Assembly (NCBI GenBank): GCA_027484985.1
Contig: JAIXRW010000054.1
Coordinates: 1-64,000 of the forward strand
Length of the DNA: 64,000 bases
Direction: 5' to 3'
From: Rhodobacter sp.
GTDB taxonomy: Bacteria > Pseudomonadota > Alphaproteobacteria > Rhodobacterales > Rhodobacteraceae
In this document: piece by piece, positions 33,545 through 42,740 of the stretch
Position numbering within the stretch: the stretch's first letter is position 1
How the letters are laid out: each line of letters starts with the position of its first letter
Translations under genes and position numbers: made by a program
Notes under the pieces: generated by a model
What the model saw: only the letters and a program-made list of their open reading frames with translations
Database searches by the model: none
What the model was told of the DNA's origin: nothing

Positions 33545-34627
33545 ATGGCCCGTCAGACCTGGCCCTGCGCCGAATGCGGGGCCGACCTGCGTTTCGTGCC
33601 GGGTGCGACCGAACTGAAATGCGCCCATTGCGGCCATGTCCAGCCCATCCCCGACCAGCCCGCCCGCCGCAGCCGCGCCTTGGGCGAAATCGATCTGGCC
33701 CGTGGCCTTGCCGATGACCTGACGCCTGCGCAAACCGTCACGGTGCAATCGACCGCCTGCCCGAATTGCGGCGCGCTGGTCGAATTCAAGGGTGCCGAAC
33801 ACGCCACCGAATGCCCCTTCTGCGCCACGCCGGTCGTCACCGAAACCGACGAGACGCGCAAGATCAAGCCGCAGGCCGTGCTGCCCTTCGTCCTGTCCGA
33901 AGGTCAGGCGCGGCAGGCGATGACCGACTGGCTGGGCCGCCTGTGGTTCGCCCCGAACGGGTTGCAGGAATATGCCCGCAAGGGCCGCGCGCTGGCGGGT
34001 CTTTACGTGCCCTACTGGACCTTCGACGCCGCCACCCGCTCGCGCTATAGCGGGGCGCGGGGCGATTACTACTACACCACCGAAACCTATACCGAAAACG
34101 GCCAGACCCGCACCCGTCAGGTGCGCCACACCCGCTGGCGCGCCGCCTCGGGCCGCGTGGCCCGCGATTTCGACGATGTGCTGGTGCTGGCCAGCCAATC
34201 CCTGCCGCGCAGCTATACCGACGCCCTCGCCCCGTGGGACCTGTCGGCGCTGCAACCCTATACGCCCGATTACCTCGCCGGTTTCACCGCCGAAGGCTAT
34301 ACCGTCCCCCTCGCCGATGGCCACGCCATCGGACGCGAGGTGATGGAAGGCGTGATCCGTCAGGATGTCCGCGTCGATATCGGCGGCGACGAACAGCGCA
34401 TCGACGATGTCGATACCGACTGGTCGGACGAAACCTTCAAACACATCCTGCTGCCCGTCTGGATGGCCGCCTACAAATACGGCGGCAAAAGTTACCGCTT
34501 CGTGGTGAACGGCCAGACCGGCAAGGTGCAGGGCGAACGCCCCTACAGCAAGTGGAAGATCTTCTTCGCCGTGCTGCTGGCACTGGCCATCGCAGGCGCG
34601 GCCTTCGCCGTGCTGCAAAACCGCTGA
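33545..34627 (+). CDS. double zinc-ribbon membrane protein (YdjG-like)
   Basis: A 360-residue protein. Two zinc ribbons open it: CAECG/CAHCG (about residues 7-27) and CPNCG/CPFC (about 75-98). A long soluble domain (about 105-330) follows, with YVPYWTFDAATRSRYSGARG and LLPVWMAAYKYGGKSYRFVV. One C-terminal membrane span (IFFAVLLALAIAGAAFAVL, about 338-356) anchors it. Databases often call this type 'primosomal protein N-prime', which the sequence does not support. The pairing with an SPFH protein recalls Bacillus YdjG-YdjI, where the zinc-ribbon protein is the membrane anchor. Confidence 0.82.
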   Translation: MARQTWPCAECGADLRFVPGATELKCAHCGHVQPIPDQPARRSRALGEIDLARGLADDLTPAQTVTVQSTACPNCGALVEFKGAEHATECPFCATPVVTETDETRKIKPQAVLPFVLSEGQARQAMTDWLGRLWFAPNGLQEYARKGRALAGLYVPYWTFDAATRSRYSGARGDYYYTTETYTENGQTRTRQVRHTRWRAASGRVARDFDDVLVLASQSLPRSYTDALAPWDLSALQPYTPDYLAGFTAEGYTVPLADGHAIGREVMEGVIRQDVRVDIGGDEQRIDDVDTDWSDETFKHILLPVWMAAYKYGGKSYRFVVNGQTGKVQGERPYSKWKIFFAVLLALAIAGAAFAVLQNR

Positions 34628-34635
34628 CCGCGCAA

Positions 34636-34705
34636 GGGGGGCTGTCTGCCCCCCTCGCCGCCTGACGGCGGCTCACCCCCCGAGAGTATTTGGGCAAAGG
34701 TGAAG
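34636..34705. repeat. mosaic intergenic repeat, copy 7
   Basis: A hairpin GGGGGGCTGTCTGCCCCCC (34636-34654, identical to 11186-11204) is followed by the core CCCCGAGAGTATTTGGGCAA and AGGTGAAG. It begins nine bases after the zinc-ribbon gene and would cap the transcript of the TelA cluster. Confidence 0.75.
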
Positions 34706-34762
34706 GGGTAAGACAGCATGGCCGCCCCCTCGGCAATGGCTGCCATGCCCCCGCCCCTGTTC

Positions 34763-34782
34763 ATCCCCGCGCAAGCGGGGAT
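34763..34782. repeat. REP-like palindrome with GCAA loop
   Basis: ATCCCCGC-GCAA-GCGGGGAT is a perfect 8-bp stem closed by a GCAA tetraloop, in the 347-base gap before purC. Its form is that of REP elements common in proteobacteria. The rest of the gap, beyond copy 7 of the mosaic repeat, shows nothing recognisable except the presumed purC promoter. Confidence 0.6.
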
Positions 34783-34974
34783 CTCTGCCCGCTTTCCGCG
34801 CCGCCGCGACGATCAGAAAACGGGCGACCGGAGCAGGCGGCAACGATGAAGAAAGCGTAAAGCCAGCGTTTCGCGCGTCTGCATTGCCTGTGCATTCCCG
34901 TTTCATCCCTGTCACGCTTGACACGGCCCCCCCGCCGCCGCATCAGGCAGGCAATGTGACAGCAGGGCATCCCC

Positions 34975-35934
34975 ATGATCGACCTTTCCCGCGTCTTGAC
35001 CCAAGCCCGCATCCCCGAACTGCCGAACCCCTATTTCGGCAAGGTGCGCGACTGTTACGATCTGCCCGACAACACCCGCATCCTTATCTCGTCCGACCGT
35101 ATCTCGGCCTTCGACCGCATCCTTGCCGCCATTCCGTTCAAGGGCCAAGTCCTTACGCAAACAGCGAAATTCTGGTTCGAGGCGACCGCCGACATCTGCG
35201 CCAACCATGTGCTTTCCTACCCCGATGCCAATGTGGTCATCGGCAAGCGGCTGACGATCCTGCCGGTCGAGATCGTGGTGCGCGGCTATCTGGCGGGCAC
35301 GACGGGAACCTCGGTGCTGACGCTGTACAAACAGGGCCAGCGGGCGATGTATGGCCACATCCTGCCCGACGGCATGCGCGACAACCAGCCCCTGCCCGCC
35401 CCGATCATCACCCCCACATCCAAGGCCTTCGACGGCGGCCATGACGAACCGCTGACAGCCCAAGACATTGTTTCGCAAGGGCTTTTGACCCAGGCGCAAT
35501 GGGCCGAGGTATCCTCGAAAGCCCTTGCCCTGTTCGCCCGCGGCCAGAAAATGGCCGCCGAACGCGGCCTGATCCTTGTCGATACCAAATATGAATTCGG
35601 CACGGATGAGGCGGGCAATATCCTGATCGCCGACGAAATCCACACCCCCGATTCCAGCCGCTACTGGCTGGCCGATGGCTATGAGGCGGCCTTTGCCGCC
35701 GGCACCCGCCCGCCAAGCTTTGACAAGGACGTGATCCGCGCCTGGGTCGCCGCCCGCTGCGACCCCTATGTCGATGAAATTCCTGTCATTCCCGCCGAGA
35801 TGATCGCCAAGACCGCACAAGTCTATATCGACGCATATCAGGCGATCACCGGCCAACCCTTCGTCCCCGATACCACGGGCGCGACCCCGCTCGACCGCGT
35901 GCGCGCCAATCTGGCGCCCTATTTCAGCCGCTGA
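34975..35934 (+). CDS. purC: SAICAR synthase (long form)
   Basis: A 319-residue purine synthesis enzyme that joins CAIR and aspartate with ATP. Motifs are [10 protein letters not shown] (ATP loop), [20 protein letters not shown] (the SDR.SAFD block), [22 protein letters not shown] and [13 protein letters not shown]. It is the roughly 300-residue class resembling fungal ADE1, longer than E. coli PurC (237). Rhodobacteraceae often carry a short PurC in the main pur cluster, so this may be a paralogue. The ATG 34975 start follows ACAGCAGGGCATCCCC. Confidence 0.9.
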   Translation: MIDLSRVLTQARIPELPNPYFGKVRDCYDLPDNTRILISSDRISAFDRILAAIPFKGQVLTQTAKFWFEATADICANHVLSYPDANVVIGKRLTILPVEIVVRGYLAGTTGTSVLTLYKQGQRAMYGHILPDGMRDNQPLPAPIITPTSKAFDGGHDEPLTAQDIVSQGLLTQAQWAEVSSKALALFARGQKMAAERGLILVDTKYEFGTDEAGNILIADEIHTPDSSRYWLADGYEAAFAAGTRPPSFDKDVIRAWVAARCDPYVDEIPVIPAEMIAKTAQVYIDAYQAITGQPFVPDTTGATPLDRVRANLAPYFSR

Positions 35935-35993
35935 CTGTTTGCGCTAACACCGCCCGATCCGTTAAGGTCGCCGCAATCCAAGGAGTGTTAGAG

Positions 35994-36917
35994 ATGATTC
36001 TCAGCTGTGGCGAAGCCCTGATCGACATGTTGCCCCGCACCACCACACTGGGCGAACCCGCATTTTCGCCTTATGCGGGCGGCGCGGTGTTCAACACCGC
36101 CATCGCATTGGGCCGCCTTGGCGCGCCATCGGCGTTTTTTTCCGGCATTTCCAATGACATGCTGGGCCAGATCCTGACCGAAACGCTTGAGGCGTCAAAG
36201 GTTGACACTTCGTTAACGGCCCGGTCCGACCGGCCCACCACCGTGGCCTTCGTCAAGCTGGTCGATGGGCAGGCCACCTATGCCTTTTACGATGAAAACA
36301 CCGCCGGTCGCCTTTTGGCGGAAAGCGAGCTTCCCGCCCTTCCCGCCAGCCTGGGCACCCTGTTTTTCGGCGGCATCAGCCTTGTGAACGACCCCGCCGC
36401 CAGCACCTATGAGGCGCTTCAGGCCCGCGAATCCGCCACCCGCGTCACCATGATAGACCCCAACATCCGCCCCGGTTTCATCGCAGGTAAAGAGGCGCAA
36501 TACCGCGCCCGCATCGAACGCATGATCGCCCGCGCCGATATCGTGAAACTGTCGGACGAAGACCTGCACTGGCTGATGGGAACAGGCGACGTGTCGTCCC
36601 TCGCCCGCCAAATCCTTGAAAAGGGGCCAAAAATCGTTTTCATCACCGAAGGCGCCGCAGGAGCCCGCGCCATTACCGCCACGCAAAACCGCTTCGTCGC
36701 GGCCACCCGCGTGACCGTGGCCGATACGGTCGGCGCGGGCGACACGTTCAACGCGGGCGCCCTTTGCGCCCTGCACGAGGCGGGGGCACTGACCAAATCC
36801 GCGCTTGTTACGCTGTCCGACGACACGCTGGATGCCGCCCTGACCCTTGGCACCCGCGCCGCCGCCATTACCGTTTCCCGCGCTGGCGCCAACCCGCCTT
36901 GGCGCCACGAATTGTGA
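35994..36917 (+). CDS. PfkB-family sugar kinase (fructokinase-like)
   Basis: A 307-residue ribokinase-fold kinase. The N-terminal [10 protein letters not shown] and [15 protein letters not shown] bind sugar; the C-terminal [13 protein letters not shown] carries the catalytic Asp and anion hole. The pattern is closest to fructokinase or 2-keto-3-deoxygluconate-type kinases; the substrate is uncertain. ATG 35994 is chosen with AAGGAG eight bases upstream. Its stop overlaps the GTG start of dtd (GTGA), so the two are coupled although functionally unrelated. Confidence 0.82.
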   Translation: MILSCGEALIDMLPRTTTLGEPAFSPYAGGAVFNTAIALGRLGAPSAFFSGISNDMLGQILTETLEASKVDTSLTARSDRPTTVAFVKLVDGQATYAFYDENTAGRLLAESELPALPASLGTLFFGGISLVNDPAASTYEALQARESATRVTMIDPNIRPGFIAGKEAQYRARIERMIARADIVKLSDEDLHWLMGTGDVSSLARQILEKGPKIVFITEGAAGARAITATQNRFVAATRVTVADTVGAGDTFNAGALCALHEAGALTKSALVTLSDDTLDAALTLGTRAAAITVSRAGANPPWRHEL

Positions 36918-37348
36918 GGGCAGTCCTTCAACGCGTCAGCCACGCTTCGGTCACGGTCGATGGCGCCGTGACCGGCGAGATCGGCCATGGCCTGCTCATT
37001 CTGATCTGCGCCATGCAGGGCGATACCGACGCGCAGGCCCGCCAGATGGCCGCGAAAATCGCCAAGATGCGCATCTTCAAGGATGACGCGGGCAAGATGA
37101 ACCTCTCGCTCCGCGATGTGCAGGGCTCTGCGCTGATCGTCTCGCAATTCACCCTCGCCGCCGACCTGCGCGGCAACCGCCCCGGCTTTTCCACCGCCGC
37201 CCCGCCCGACGAAGGCCGCAGGCTTTACGAGTTCTTCACGCGCGCGATGCAGGATGAGGGCATCCCCACCGCCAACGGCATCTTCGGGGCAGATATGGCC
37301 GTCGCCCTTGTAAACGACGGCCCCGTCACAATCTGGGTCGAGCTTTAG
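36914..37348 (+). CDS. dtd: D-aminoacyl-tRNA deacylase
   Basis: A 144-residue proofreading enzyme that hydrolyses D-amino acids from tRNA. The family motifs are [17 protein letters not shown] (SQFTL) and [11 protein letters not shown] at the end, with the near-invariant [14 protein letters not shown] at the start. It uses GTG 36914, overlapping the kinase stop by four bases. At the other end its stop TAG overlaps the TAA of the converging acyl-CoA synthetase (shared TTAG, 37345-37348). Confidence 0.93.
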   Translation: MRAVLQRVSHASVTVDGAVTGEIGHGLLILICAMQGDTDAQARQMAAKIAKMRIFKDDAGKMNLSLRDVQGSALIVSQFTLAADLRGNRPGFSTAAPPDEGRRLYEFFTRAMQDEGIPTANGIFGADMAVALVNDGPVTIWVEL

Positions 37349-39231
37349 GCCTTCTCCCAAGCCGTTGTAAAACCGCCCAGAATCGTGGCCAGCTTCGCCT
37401 CGTCACCCTTCGGCACACCCGCCACACGCGCCACCAGCCCGCGTTTCTTGTCCTCGATCACCTCGGCCACGTGGCCCGAAATCCCCGCCTCGGCCAGCGC
37501 CGCATCATAGACGCGCTTCACCGCCAGCCGCCGCAGGTCGGGCTTGAACACCTTGCCCACCGCCGTTTTCGGCAATTCGGGCAGCAGTTCGATATGCTTG
37601 GGCACCGCCGCCCGTTCGGGAATATGGGCTGCGGCAAAGTCCATCAATTCGGCCACGGCCACCTCGCGCCCCTTGACCAGTTCGACATAGGCGCAGGGCA
37701 GCTCGCCCGAATGGGCATCGGGCTGGCCGATGGCGCCGACCACCGCCACAGCCTCGTGCTTCATCAGGGCTTCCTCGATCGTCGCGGGGTCGATGTTATG
37801 CCCGCCGCGGATGATGAGGTCTTTCGCCCGTCCGGTGATGAACAGATACCCCTCCGCATCGACCCGGCCCAGATCGCCCGTCCGCAAAAACCGCCCTTCG
37901 GCGAAGAGATCGCGGTTCTTGTCCACTTCCGTGTAGGTCGAACCCTCGAACACGCCGGGGTTGGCCACGCAGATCTCGCCCACCTCGTCCACGCCACATT
38001 CGCGGAAGGCATCCCCCTGTTTTTGCAGGATTCTCAGATGGGTATAGGGGAAGGGCAGGCCCACCGACCCGATCTTCTTCGTTCCCCCCGGCGGGTTCAC
38101 GGCGACCAGACAGGTGCATTCCGTAAGCCCATAGCCTTCCACGATCTCGATCCCCGTCGCCTTTTTGAAGCGGGCATAAAGCTCGACCGGCAGCGCGGCA
38201 GACCCCGAAAAAGCGTTCTTCAGGCTGGAAATATCGGCATCGATGGGCCGCTGCATCAGCGCGGCCAGCGCGGTGGGAACCGTGATCAGATAGGTGCAGC
38301 GCCAGCGTTCGACCAGCTTCCACAGATTGTCCATCACCCCCGGCCCGCGATAGCCCGCAGGCGTCGGAAACACCACATGCGCGCCCGATGCGATCATCGA
38401 CATCAGGATCGGATAGGCCGCAAACACATGGAACAGCGGCAGGGGGCACATCACCACATCTTCTGGGCGGAACAGCAGCCGCGCCCCAAGCCAGCCGTTA
38501 TAGACCATGCCCGAAACCTTGTGCTGGGCCACCTTGGGCATCCCCGTGGTGCCGCCGGTATGGAAATAGGCGGCCACGCGGTCATCCTGCCGGTCTTCGA
38601 AATCAAGCGCATCCGACCGGTGCCGCGCCAGTTCATGCGCGAAATCCTTGACCACGGCGGTATGGGCCACGGGGTTTTTCGGCCGCACCAAGGGCACGAT
38701 CCAGCTTTTCGGCGGCGTCAGATAGCGCAGCAGGTCCACTTCCAGCACAGTGGTCACGCCGGGGGCATGGCGCACGGCCTCGGCCACCTTTTGCGCCACG
38801 TCGGTCTTGGGAAAGGCCTTCAGCGTGACAACGACCTTGGCCCCCGTCTCGCGCAGAATGGCGCTGATCTGGGCCGGTTCCAGCAAGGGGTTGATCGGGT
38901 TCACGATCCCCGCCACCGCCCCGCCCAGCAGCACGACCGCCGTTTCAAGGCAATTGGGCAGCACATAGGCCACCACATCGCGTTCCCCAACCCCAAGGCT
39001 GCGGAACAAATTGGCCGCCGCCCGCGTTTGGGCCAGTAACTCGCTCCATGTCAGCGTGGCCGATTTGTCTTTCGGTCCAGCAAATATCTGGAAACTCACC
39101 GCCGGACGCGCCCCGTGGGCCGCCGCCGCGCGGGACAGAAAGCCATGCATGGTCCGCGACATGTCGCGGTCCTCCCACGGCATCTCGGACTCGATGGCCT
39201 TCAGGTCCGCCAGATTGGCGAATGTCGTCAT
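37345..39231 (-). CDS. acyl-CoA synthetase (AMP-forming)
   Basis: A 628-residue ANL-superfamily ligase that activates a carboxylic acid to its acyl-CoA via an acyl-AMP. The P-loop is [17 protein letters not shown] (about 214-230), A5 is [11 protein letters not shown]7 is [17 protein letters not shown]8 is [18 protein letters not shown], and the catalytic Lys is in [15 protein letters not shown]. Substrate length cannot be read; fatty, aryl or medium-chain acids are all possible. There is no signal peptide. It converges on dtd with overlapping stop codons. Confidence 0.87.
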   Translation of the reverse strand: MTTFANLADLKAIESEMPWEDRDMSRTMHGFLSRAAAAHGARPAVSFQIFAGPKDKSATLTWSELLAQTRAAANLFRSLGVGERDVVAYVLPNCLETAVVLLGGAVAGIVNPINPLLEPAQISAILRETGAKVVVTLKAFPKTDVAQKVAEAVRHAPGVTTVLEVDLLRYLTPPKSWIVPLVRPKNPVAHTAVVKDFAHELARHRSDALDFEDRQDDRVAAYFHTGGTTGMPKVAQHKVSGMVYNGWLGARLLFRPEDVVMCPLPLFHVFAAYPILMSMIASGAHVVFPTPAGYRGPGVMDNLWKLVERWRCTYLITVPTALAALMQRPIDADISSLKNAFSGSAALPVELYARFKKATGIEIVEGYGLTECTCLVAVNPPGGTKKIGSVGLPFPYTHLRILQKQGDAFRECGVDEVGEICVANPGVFEGSTYTEVDKNRDLFAEGRFLRTGDLGRVDAEGYLFITGRAKDLIIRGGHNIDPATIEEALMKHEAVAVVGAIGQPDAHSGELPCAYVELVKGREVAVAELMDFAAAHIPERAAVPKHIELLPELPKTAVGKVFKPDLRRLAVKRVYDAALAEAGISGHVAEVIEDKKRGLVARVAGVPKGDEAKLATILGGFTTAWEKA

Positions 39232-39336
39232 GTTCCCCTCCCGCGCTGTGGCCCTTCATGTTCCCGAAGGTGCCGCGACAAGGAACATGGGTGCAAACAC
39301 CGCATCCCGCAAGGCTGCGCCGTCACAGACGCCGCG

Positions 39337-41115
39337 TCACGCCTGCCCGTCGGTGAACTGCAACCGCGCCAGACGGGCGTAAAGCCCGCCTTCGGCCACC
39401 AGCGCCTCATGCGTGCCGGTGGCAACGATCTTGCCGTGATCGAATACCACGATCCGGTCGGCCCGCTTGACCGTGGCCAGACGGTGCGCCACGACCAGCG
39501 TGGTTCGCCCTTCCGACAGGCTTTCCACCGCCGCCTGCACCGCCCGCTCGCTTTCGGCATCCAGCGCGCTGGTCGCTTCGTCCAGCAACAGCACCTTGGC
39601 ATCGCGCAGGATCGCCCGCGCAATGGCAATGCGCTGCTTTTGCCCGCCCGAAAGCATGACACCCCGTTCGCCCAGCCAGCTGTCATAGCCCTGCGGCAAT
39701 TCGGTCAAAAAGCCATGCGCCGCCGCCGCACGCGCCGCGGCCTCGACCTCGGCATCGGTCGCTTCGGGGCGGCCAAAGCGGATGTTGTCGCGCGCGGATG
39801 CGGCAAAGATGACGGGGTCTTGCGGCACCAGCGCCACGGCGCGGCGGAAATCGGCACGCTCCATCTCGCGCAGGTCAATCCCGTCAAAGCGGATCGCGCC
39901 CGATTGCGGATCGTAGAACCGCATCAGCAATTGCAGGATCGTGGTCTTGCCCGCCCCCGACGGGCCGACCAGCGCCACGGTTTCGCCCGGCCGTACCGTC
40001 AGGCTAACGCCGTCCAGCGCCGAAACCTCGGGCCGCGCGGGGTAGCGGAAGGTCACGGCGTCAAACACGATCTCGCCCCGCACGGGGCGGGGCAGGGCCT
40101 TGGGCGCGGCGGGATCGTTCACCGAATCCTCGGCTGCCAGCATCTCGACCAGCCGCTCGGTCGCGCCTGCGGCCCGCTGCACCTCGCCCCAAATCTCGGA
40201 AAGCGCCCCCACAGCACCCGCCACCAGAACCGCATAGATCACGAATTGCACCAATTCGCCCGGTGTCATCCCGCCCGCCCGCACATCGCGCGCGCCGATC
40301 CACAGCACCCCCACGATGCCCGTAAAGGTCAGGAAGATCACGATCACCGTCATCAGCGACCGCACCTTCACCCGCGTCTGCGCCGAACGGTAAGCCTTTT
40401 CCGTAACCTCGGCAAAAGCCGCCCGCGTCTGCCCCTCATGGGTAAAGGCCTGCACCGTCTGCACCGCCGACAGCGCCTCGGATGCCGATCCGCTGGATGC
40501 CGCGATCCAGTCCTGGTTCTCGCGGCTCAGCGCCCGCAGGCGGCGGCCCAAGATCACGATGGGCACCACGATGGCCGGCACGATCAGCAGCACCAGCCCC
40601 GTCAGCTTGGCCGAGGTCAGCATCAGCAGCACCAGCCCCCCCGCCAGCATCAGCAGGTTACGCAGCGCAACCGAAACCGAAGACCCGATCAAGGACAGGA
40701 TCAAGGTGGTGTCGGTGGTGATCCGGCTCAGCACCTCGCCGGTCAGCAGGCGTTCGTAAAAGGCGGGGCTCATGCCCATCACCCGGTCAAACAGGGCACG
40801 GCGGATATCGGCCACCACCCGTTCGCCCAGCTTGGTGACGAAATAGTATCGCACCCCCGTGCCCAGCGCGAGCAAGGCCGCGATCACCAGCGCCGCACCG
40901 AAATACTGGTCCAGCAACCCCACATCCTTGTTGAACCCGTCCACCACCCGCCGCACCGCGATGGGCAGCACAAGGCTCATCCCGGCCGTCACGACCAGCG
41001 CCAGCAGGGCCAGCACGGTCATCCCCCGATAGGGCCGCATGAACGGCGCCAGCCCGCGCAGGGCCCCCACCCGTTTTGATGCGGGGCGGTCGATGATCTT
41101 GTCGTCGCGGGCCAT
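39337..41115 (-). CDS. ABC exporter, fused permease-ATPase (MsbA-like)
   Basis: A 592-residue half-transporter that should work as a homodimer. The six-helix membrane domain (about 30-325) contains YFVTKLGERVVADIRRALFD and YERLLTGEVLSRITTDT. The ATPase domain (about 355-590) has Walker A GPSGAGKTT, signature LSGGQKQRIAIARAIL, Walker B VLLLDEATSALD and the H-loop VVAHRLAT. It belongs to the MsbA/LmrA-type exporters; the cargo (lipid or drug) is unknown. ATG at complement 41113-41115 is selected because homologues begin near MARDDK. A 24-base palindrome lies 13 bases upstream of the start. Confidence 0.87.
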   Translation of the reverse strand: MARDDKIIDRPASKRVGALRGLAPFMRPYRGMTVLALLALVVTAGMSLVLPIAVRRVVDGFNKDVGLLDQYFGAALVIAALLALGTGVRYYFVTKLGERVVADIRRALFDRVMGMSPAFYERLLTGEVLSRITTDTTLILSLIGSSVSVALRNLLMLAGGLVLLMLTSAKLTGLVLLIVPAIVVPIVILGRRLRALSRENQDWIAASSGSASEALSAVQTVQAFTHEGQTRAAFAEVTEKAYRSAQTRVKVRSLMTVIVIFLTFTGIVGVLWIGARDVRAGGMTPGELVQFVIYAVLVAGAVGALSEIWGEVQRAAGATERLVEMLAAEDSVNDPAAPKALPRPVRGEIVFDAVTFRYPARPEVSALDGVSLTVRPGETVALVGPSGAGKTTILQLLMRFYDPQSGAIRFDGIDLREMERADFRRAVALVPQDPVIFAASARDNIRFGRPEATDAEVEAAARAAAAHGFLTELPQGYDSWLGERGVMLSGGQKQRIAIARAILRDAKVLLLDEATSALDAESERAVQAAVESLSEGRTTLVVAHRLATVKRADRIVVFDHGKIVATGTHEALVAEGGLYARLARLQFTDGQA

Positions 41116-41127
41116 ATCGTTTCCTGT

Positions 41128-41151
41128 GCTAAACGCTGCGCAGGGTTTAGC
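41128..41151. promoter_or_regulatory. 24-base imperfect palindrome (candidate operator)
   Basis: GCTAAACGCTGC/GCAGGGTTTAGC is symmetric except for one base pair. It lies in the 123-base divergent gap between the ABC exporter (minus) and the HAD dehalogenase operon (plus), close to the exporter start. Its size and symmetry fit a TetR- or GntR-like dimer site; no such regulator gene is adjacent. Confidence 0.5.
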
Positions 41152-41238
41152 ATCCCCGCCGTTGGGGACAAGCACCGCCGATGTCGCGCCCTCTATCGCC
41201 TGCCGTCCCGCCATGCCACCATGGCAGGCGGAGGCCCC

Positions 41239-41916
41239 ATGATCACCACCCTTGTCTTCGATGCCTACGGCACCCTGTTCGATGTCACCTCGCCCGCCCG
41301 CCGTTCGGCGGAAAGCGGTGACTTTCCGGCGCTTTCGACCAAGTGGCACAGCTTCGCGGGCGATTGGCGGCGCAAGCAGCTTGAATACACATGGCTTCGC
41401 ACCATGGTCGGGGAATATGCCCCCTTCGACACCGTCACGGCCGATGCACTTGACTGGGCGCTTGACCGGCATGACCTGACCGACCCCGCCCTGCGGGCGC
41501 GCCTGTTGTCTCATTACGAAGAATTGACCGCCTTTCCCGAAGCAGACGCCGTTCTCGGCAATCTTGCGGCTTCGGGTTACCGGCTGGTGATCCTGTCCAA
41601 CGGTAACCCCGCATGGCTTAGGGCGATGATCGGGGCCGCAGGCCTGCGCGACCGGTTCGAAGCGGTCCTGTCCGTCGATCCCGTCCGCCTCTACAAACCC
41701 GCCCATCAGGTCTATGCGCGGGTCGAGGCGGCGACTGGCGCGCGCCCGCAGAACTGCCTTTTCGTGTCATCCAACGGGTGGGATATCGCGGGGGCCGCGC
41801 ATTTCGGATTCGTGACCGCATGGGTAAACCGCGCGGGCGATCCGGTGGACCGCCTTCCCCAAGCCCCCGCCCATATCATCCCCGACCTCACCCATCTGGC
41901 CCGCCTGCTGCAATGA
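41239..41916 (+). CDS. haloacid dehalogenase type II
   Basis: A 225-residue HAD hydrolase with the L-2-haloacid dehalogenase pattern. The nucleophile motif is VFDAYGTLFDV (Asp at about residue 8), followed by LSNGNPAWL, KPAHQVYARV (Lys) and FVSSNGWDIAGA (the SSNxWD motif specific to type II). By family it converts (S)-2-haloalkanoates to (R)-2-hydroxyacids. ATG 41239 with GCGGAGGCCCC is clearly the start. It is the first gene of a chain in which the next two starts overlap the preceding stops. Confidence 0.87.
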   Translation: MITTLVFDAYGTLFDVTSPARRSAESGDFPALSTKWHSFAGDWRRKQLEYTWLRTMVGEYAPFDTVTADALDWALDRHDLTDPALRARLLSHYEELTAFPEADAVLGNLAASGYRLVILSNGNPAWLRAMIGAAGLRDRFEAVLSVDPVRLYKPAHQVYARVEAATGARPQNCLFVSSNGWDIAGAAHFGFVTAWVNRAGDPVDRLPQAPAHIIPDLTHLARLLQ

Positions 41917-42740
41917 CGCGCTTCTTCCACGCCCCCGATGGCGCCCGCATTGCCTATTCCGACAAAGGGACCGGCCTGCCCCTGCTGTGCCTCGCTGGCC
42001 TGACGCGCACGATGGCCGATTTCGACTATCTCGCCCCGCATCTGCCCCCCCTGCGTCTGATCCGCATGGATTATCGCGGCCGCGGGGCCAGCGACTGGAC
42101 GGGGGGCGCCACCTATACCATCCCGCAAGAGGCGGCCGATGCCTTGGCCCTGCTCGACCATCTGGGGCTGGAACGCACCGCGATCCTTGGCACCTCGCGC
42201 GGGGGGCTGATCGGTATGTTCCTTGCCGTCACGGCGAAACAGCGCCTGATCGGGCTGTGCCTGAACGATATCGGCCCCGTGATCGAACGCGACGGGCTGG
42301 TCCGCATCGGCGATTACCTTGGACGCAACCCCGCGCCCAAAACCCTTGCCGCCTTGGCCGAAGCCTATCCCCGTTCGATGCCGGGCTTTGCCAATGTCCC
42401 CCTGTCTCGCTGGCGGCAAGAGGCCGAAAAGCACTATACCGAAACGCCGGACGGCCTGCGCATCACTTACGATCCCGCCCTGCGCGATGGTTTCGTGGCC
42501 AGCCTTTCAGGCCCCGCCGCCGATGCCTGGCCCCTGTTCGATGCCTGCGTGGGCCTGCCGCTCGCGCTGATCCGTGGCGCGAATTCCGACCTGCTTTCCC
42601 CCGAAACCACCGCCGCGATGCAGCGCCGCCGCCCCGACCTTATCGTCGCGAACGTCCCCGACCGCGCCCATATCCCTTTCCTCGATGAACCCGAGGCGCT
42701 TGCCGCCATCGGCGCCTTCCTGAAAGCCTGCGCCGCATGA
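41913..42740 (+). CDS. alpha/beta-fold hydrolase
   Basis: A 275-residue serine hydrolase. The nucleophile elbow is GTSRGGLIG (about residues 92-100), the oxyanion strand ends LAGLTR, and the catalytic His is in VPDRAHIPFLDEP. MDYRGRGASDW is the usual family motif. The substrate is unknown; lactonase or esterase activity is likely. Its ATG overlaps the dehalogenase stop (ATGA) and its own stop overlaps the dehydratase start, so three consecutive genes are coupled. Confidence 0.85.
   Translation: MTRFFHAPDGARIAYSDKGTGLPLLCLAGLTRTMADFDYLAPHLPPLRLIRMDYRGRGASDWTGGATYTIPQEAADALALLDHLGLERTAILGTSRGGLIGMFLAVTAKQRLIGLCLNDIGPVIERDGLVRIGDYLGRNPAPKTLAALAEAYPRSMPGFANVPLSRWRQEAEKHYTETPDGLRITYDPALRDGFVASLSGPAADAWPLFDACVGLPLALIRGANSDLLSPETTAAMQRRRPDLIVANVPDRAHIPFLDEPEALAAIGAFLKACAA

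Noticed and set aside
32237-34618. Very long open frame on the minus strand (about 790 codons)
   Set aside because: It is antisense to the SPFH and zinc-ribbon genes, has no domain, and arises because GC-rich third positions suppress stops. Similar shadow frames oppose most genes here.
33545-34627. Primosomal protein N-prime / helicase
   Set aside because: Two zinc ribbons and a C-terminal span are present, but no Walker or helicase motif.
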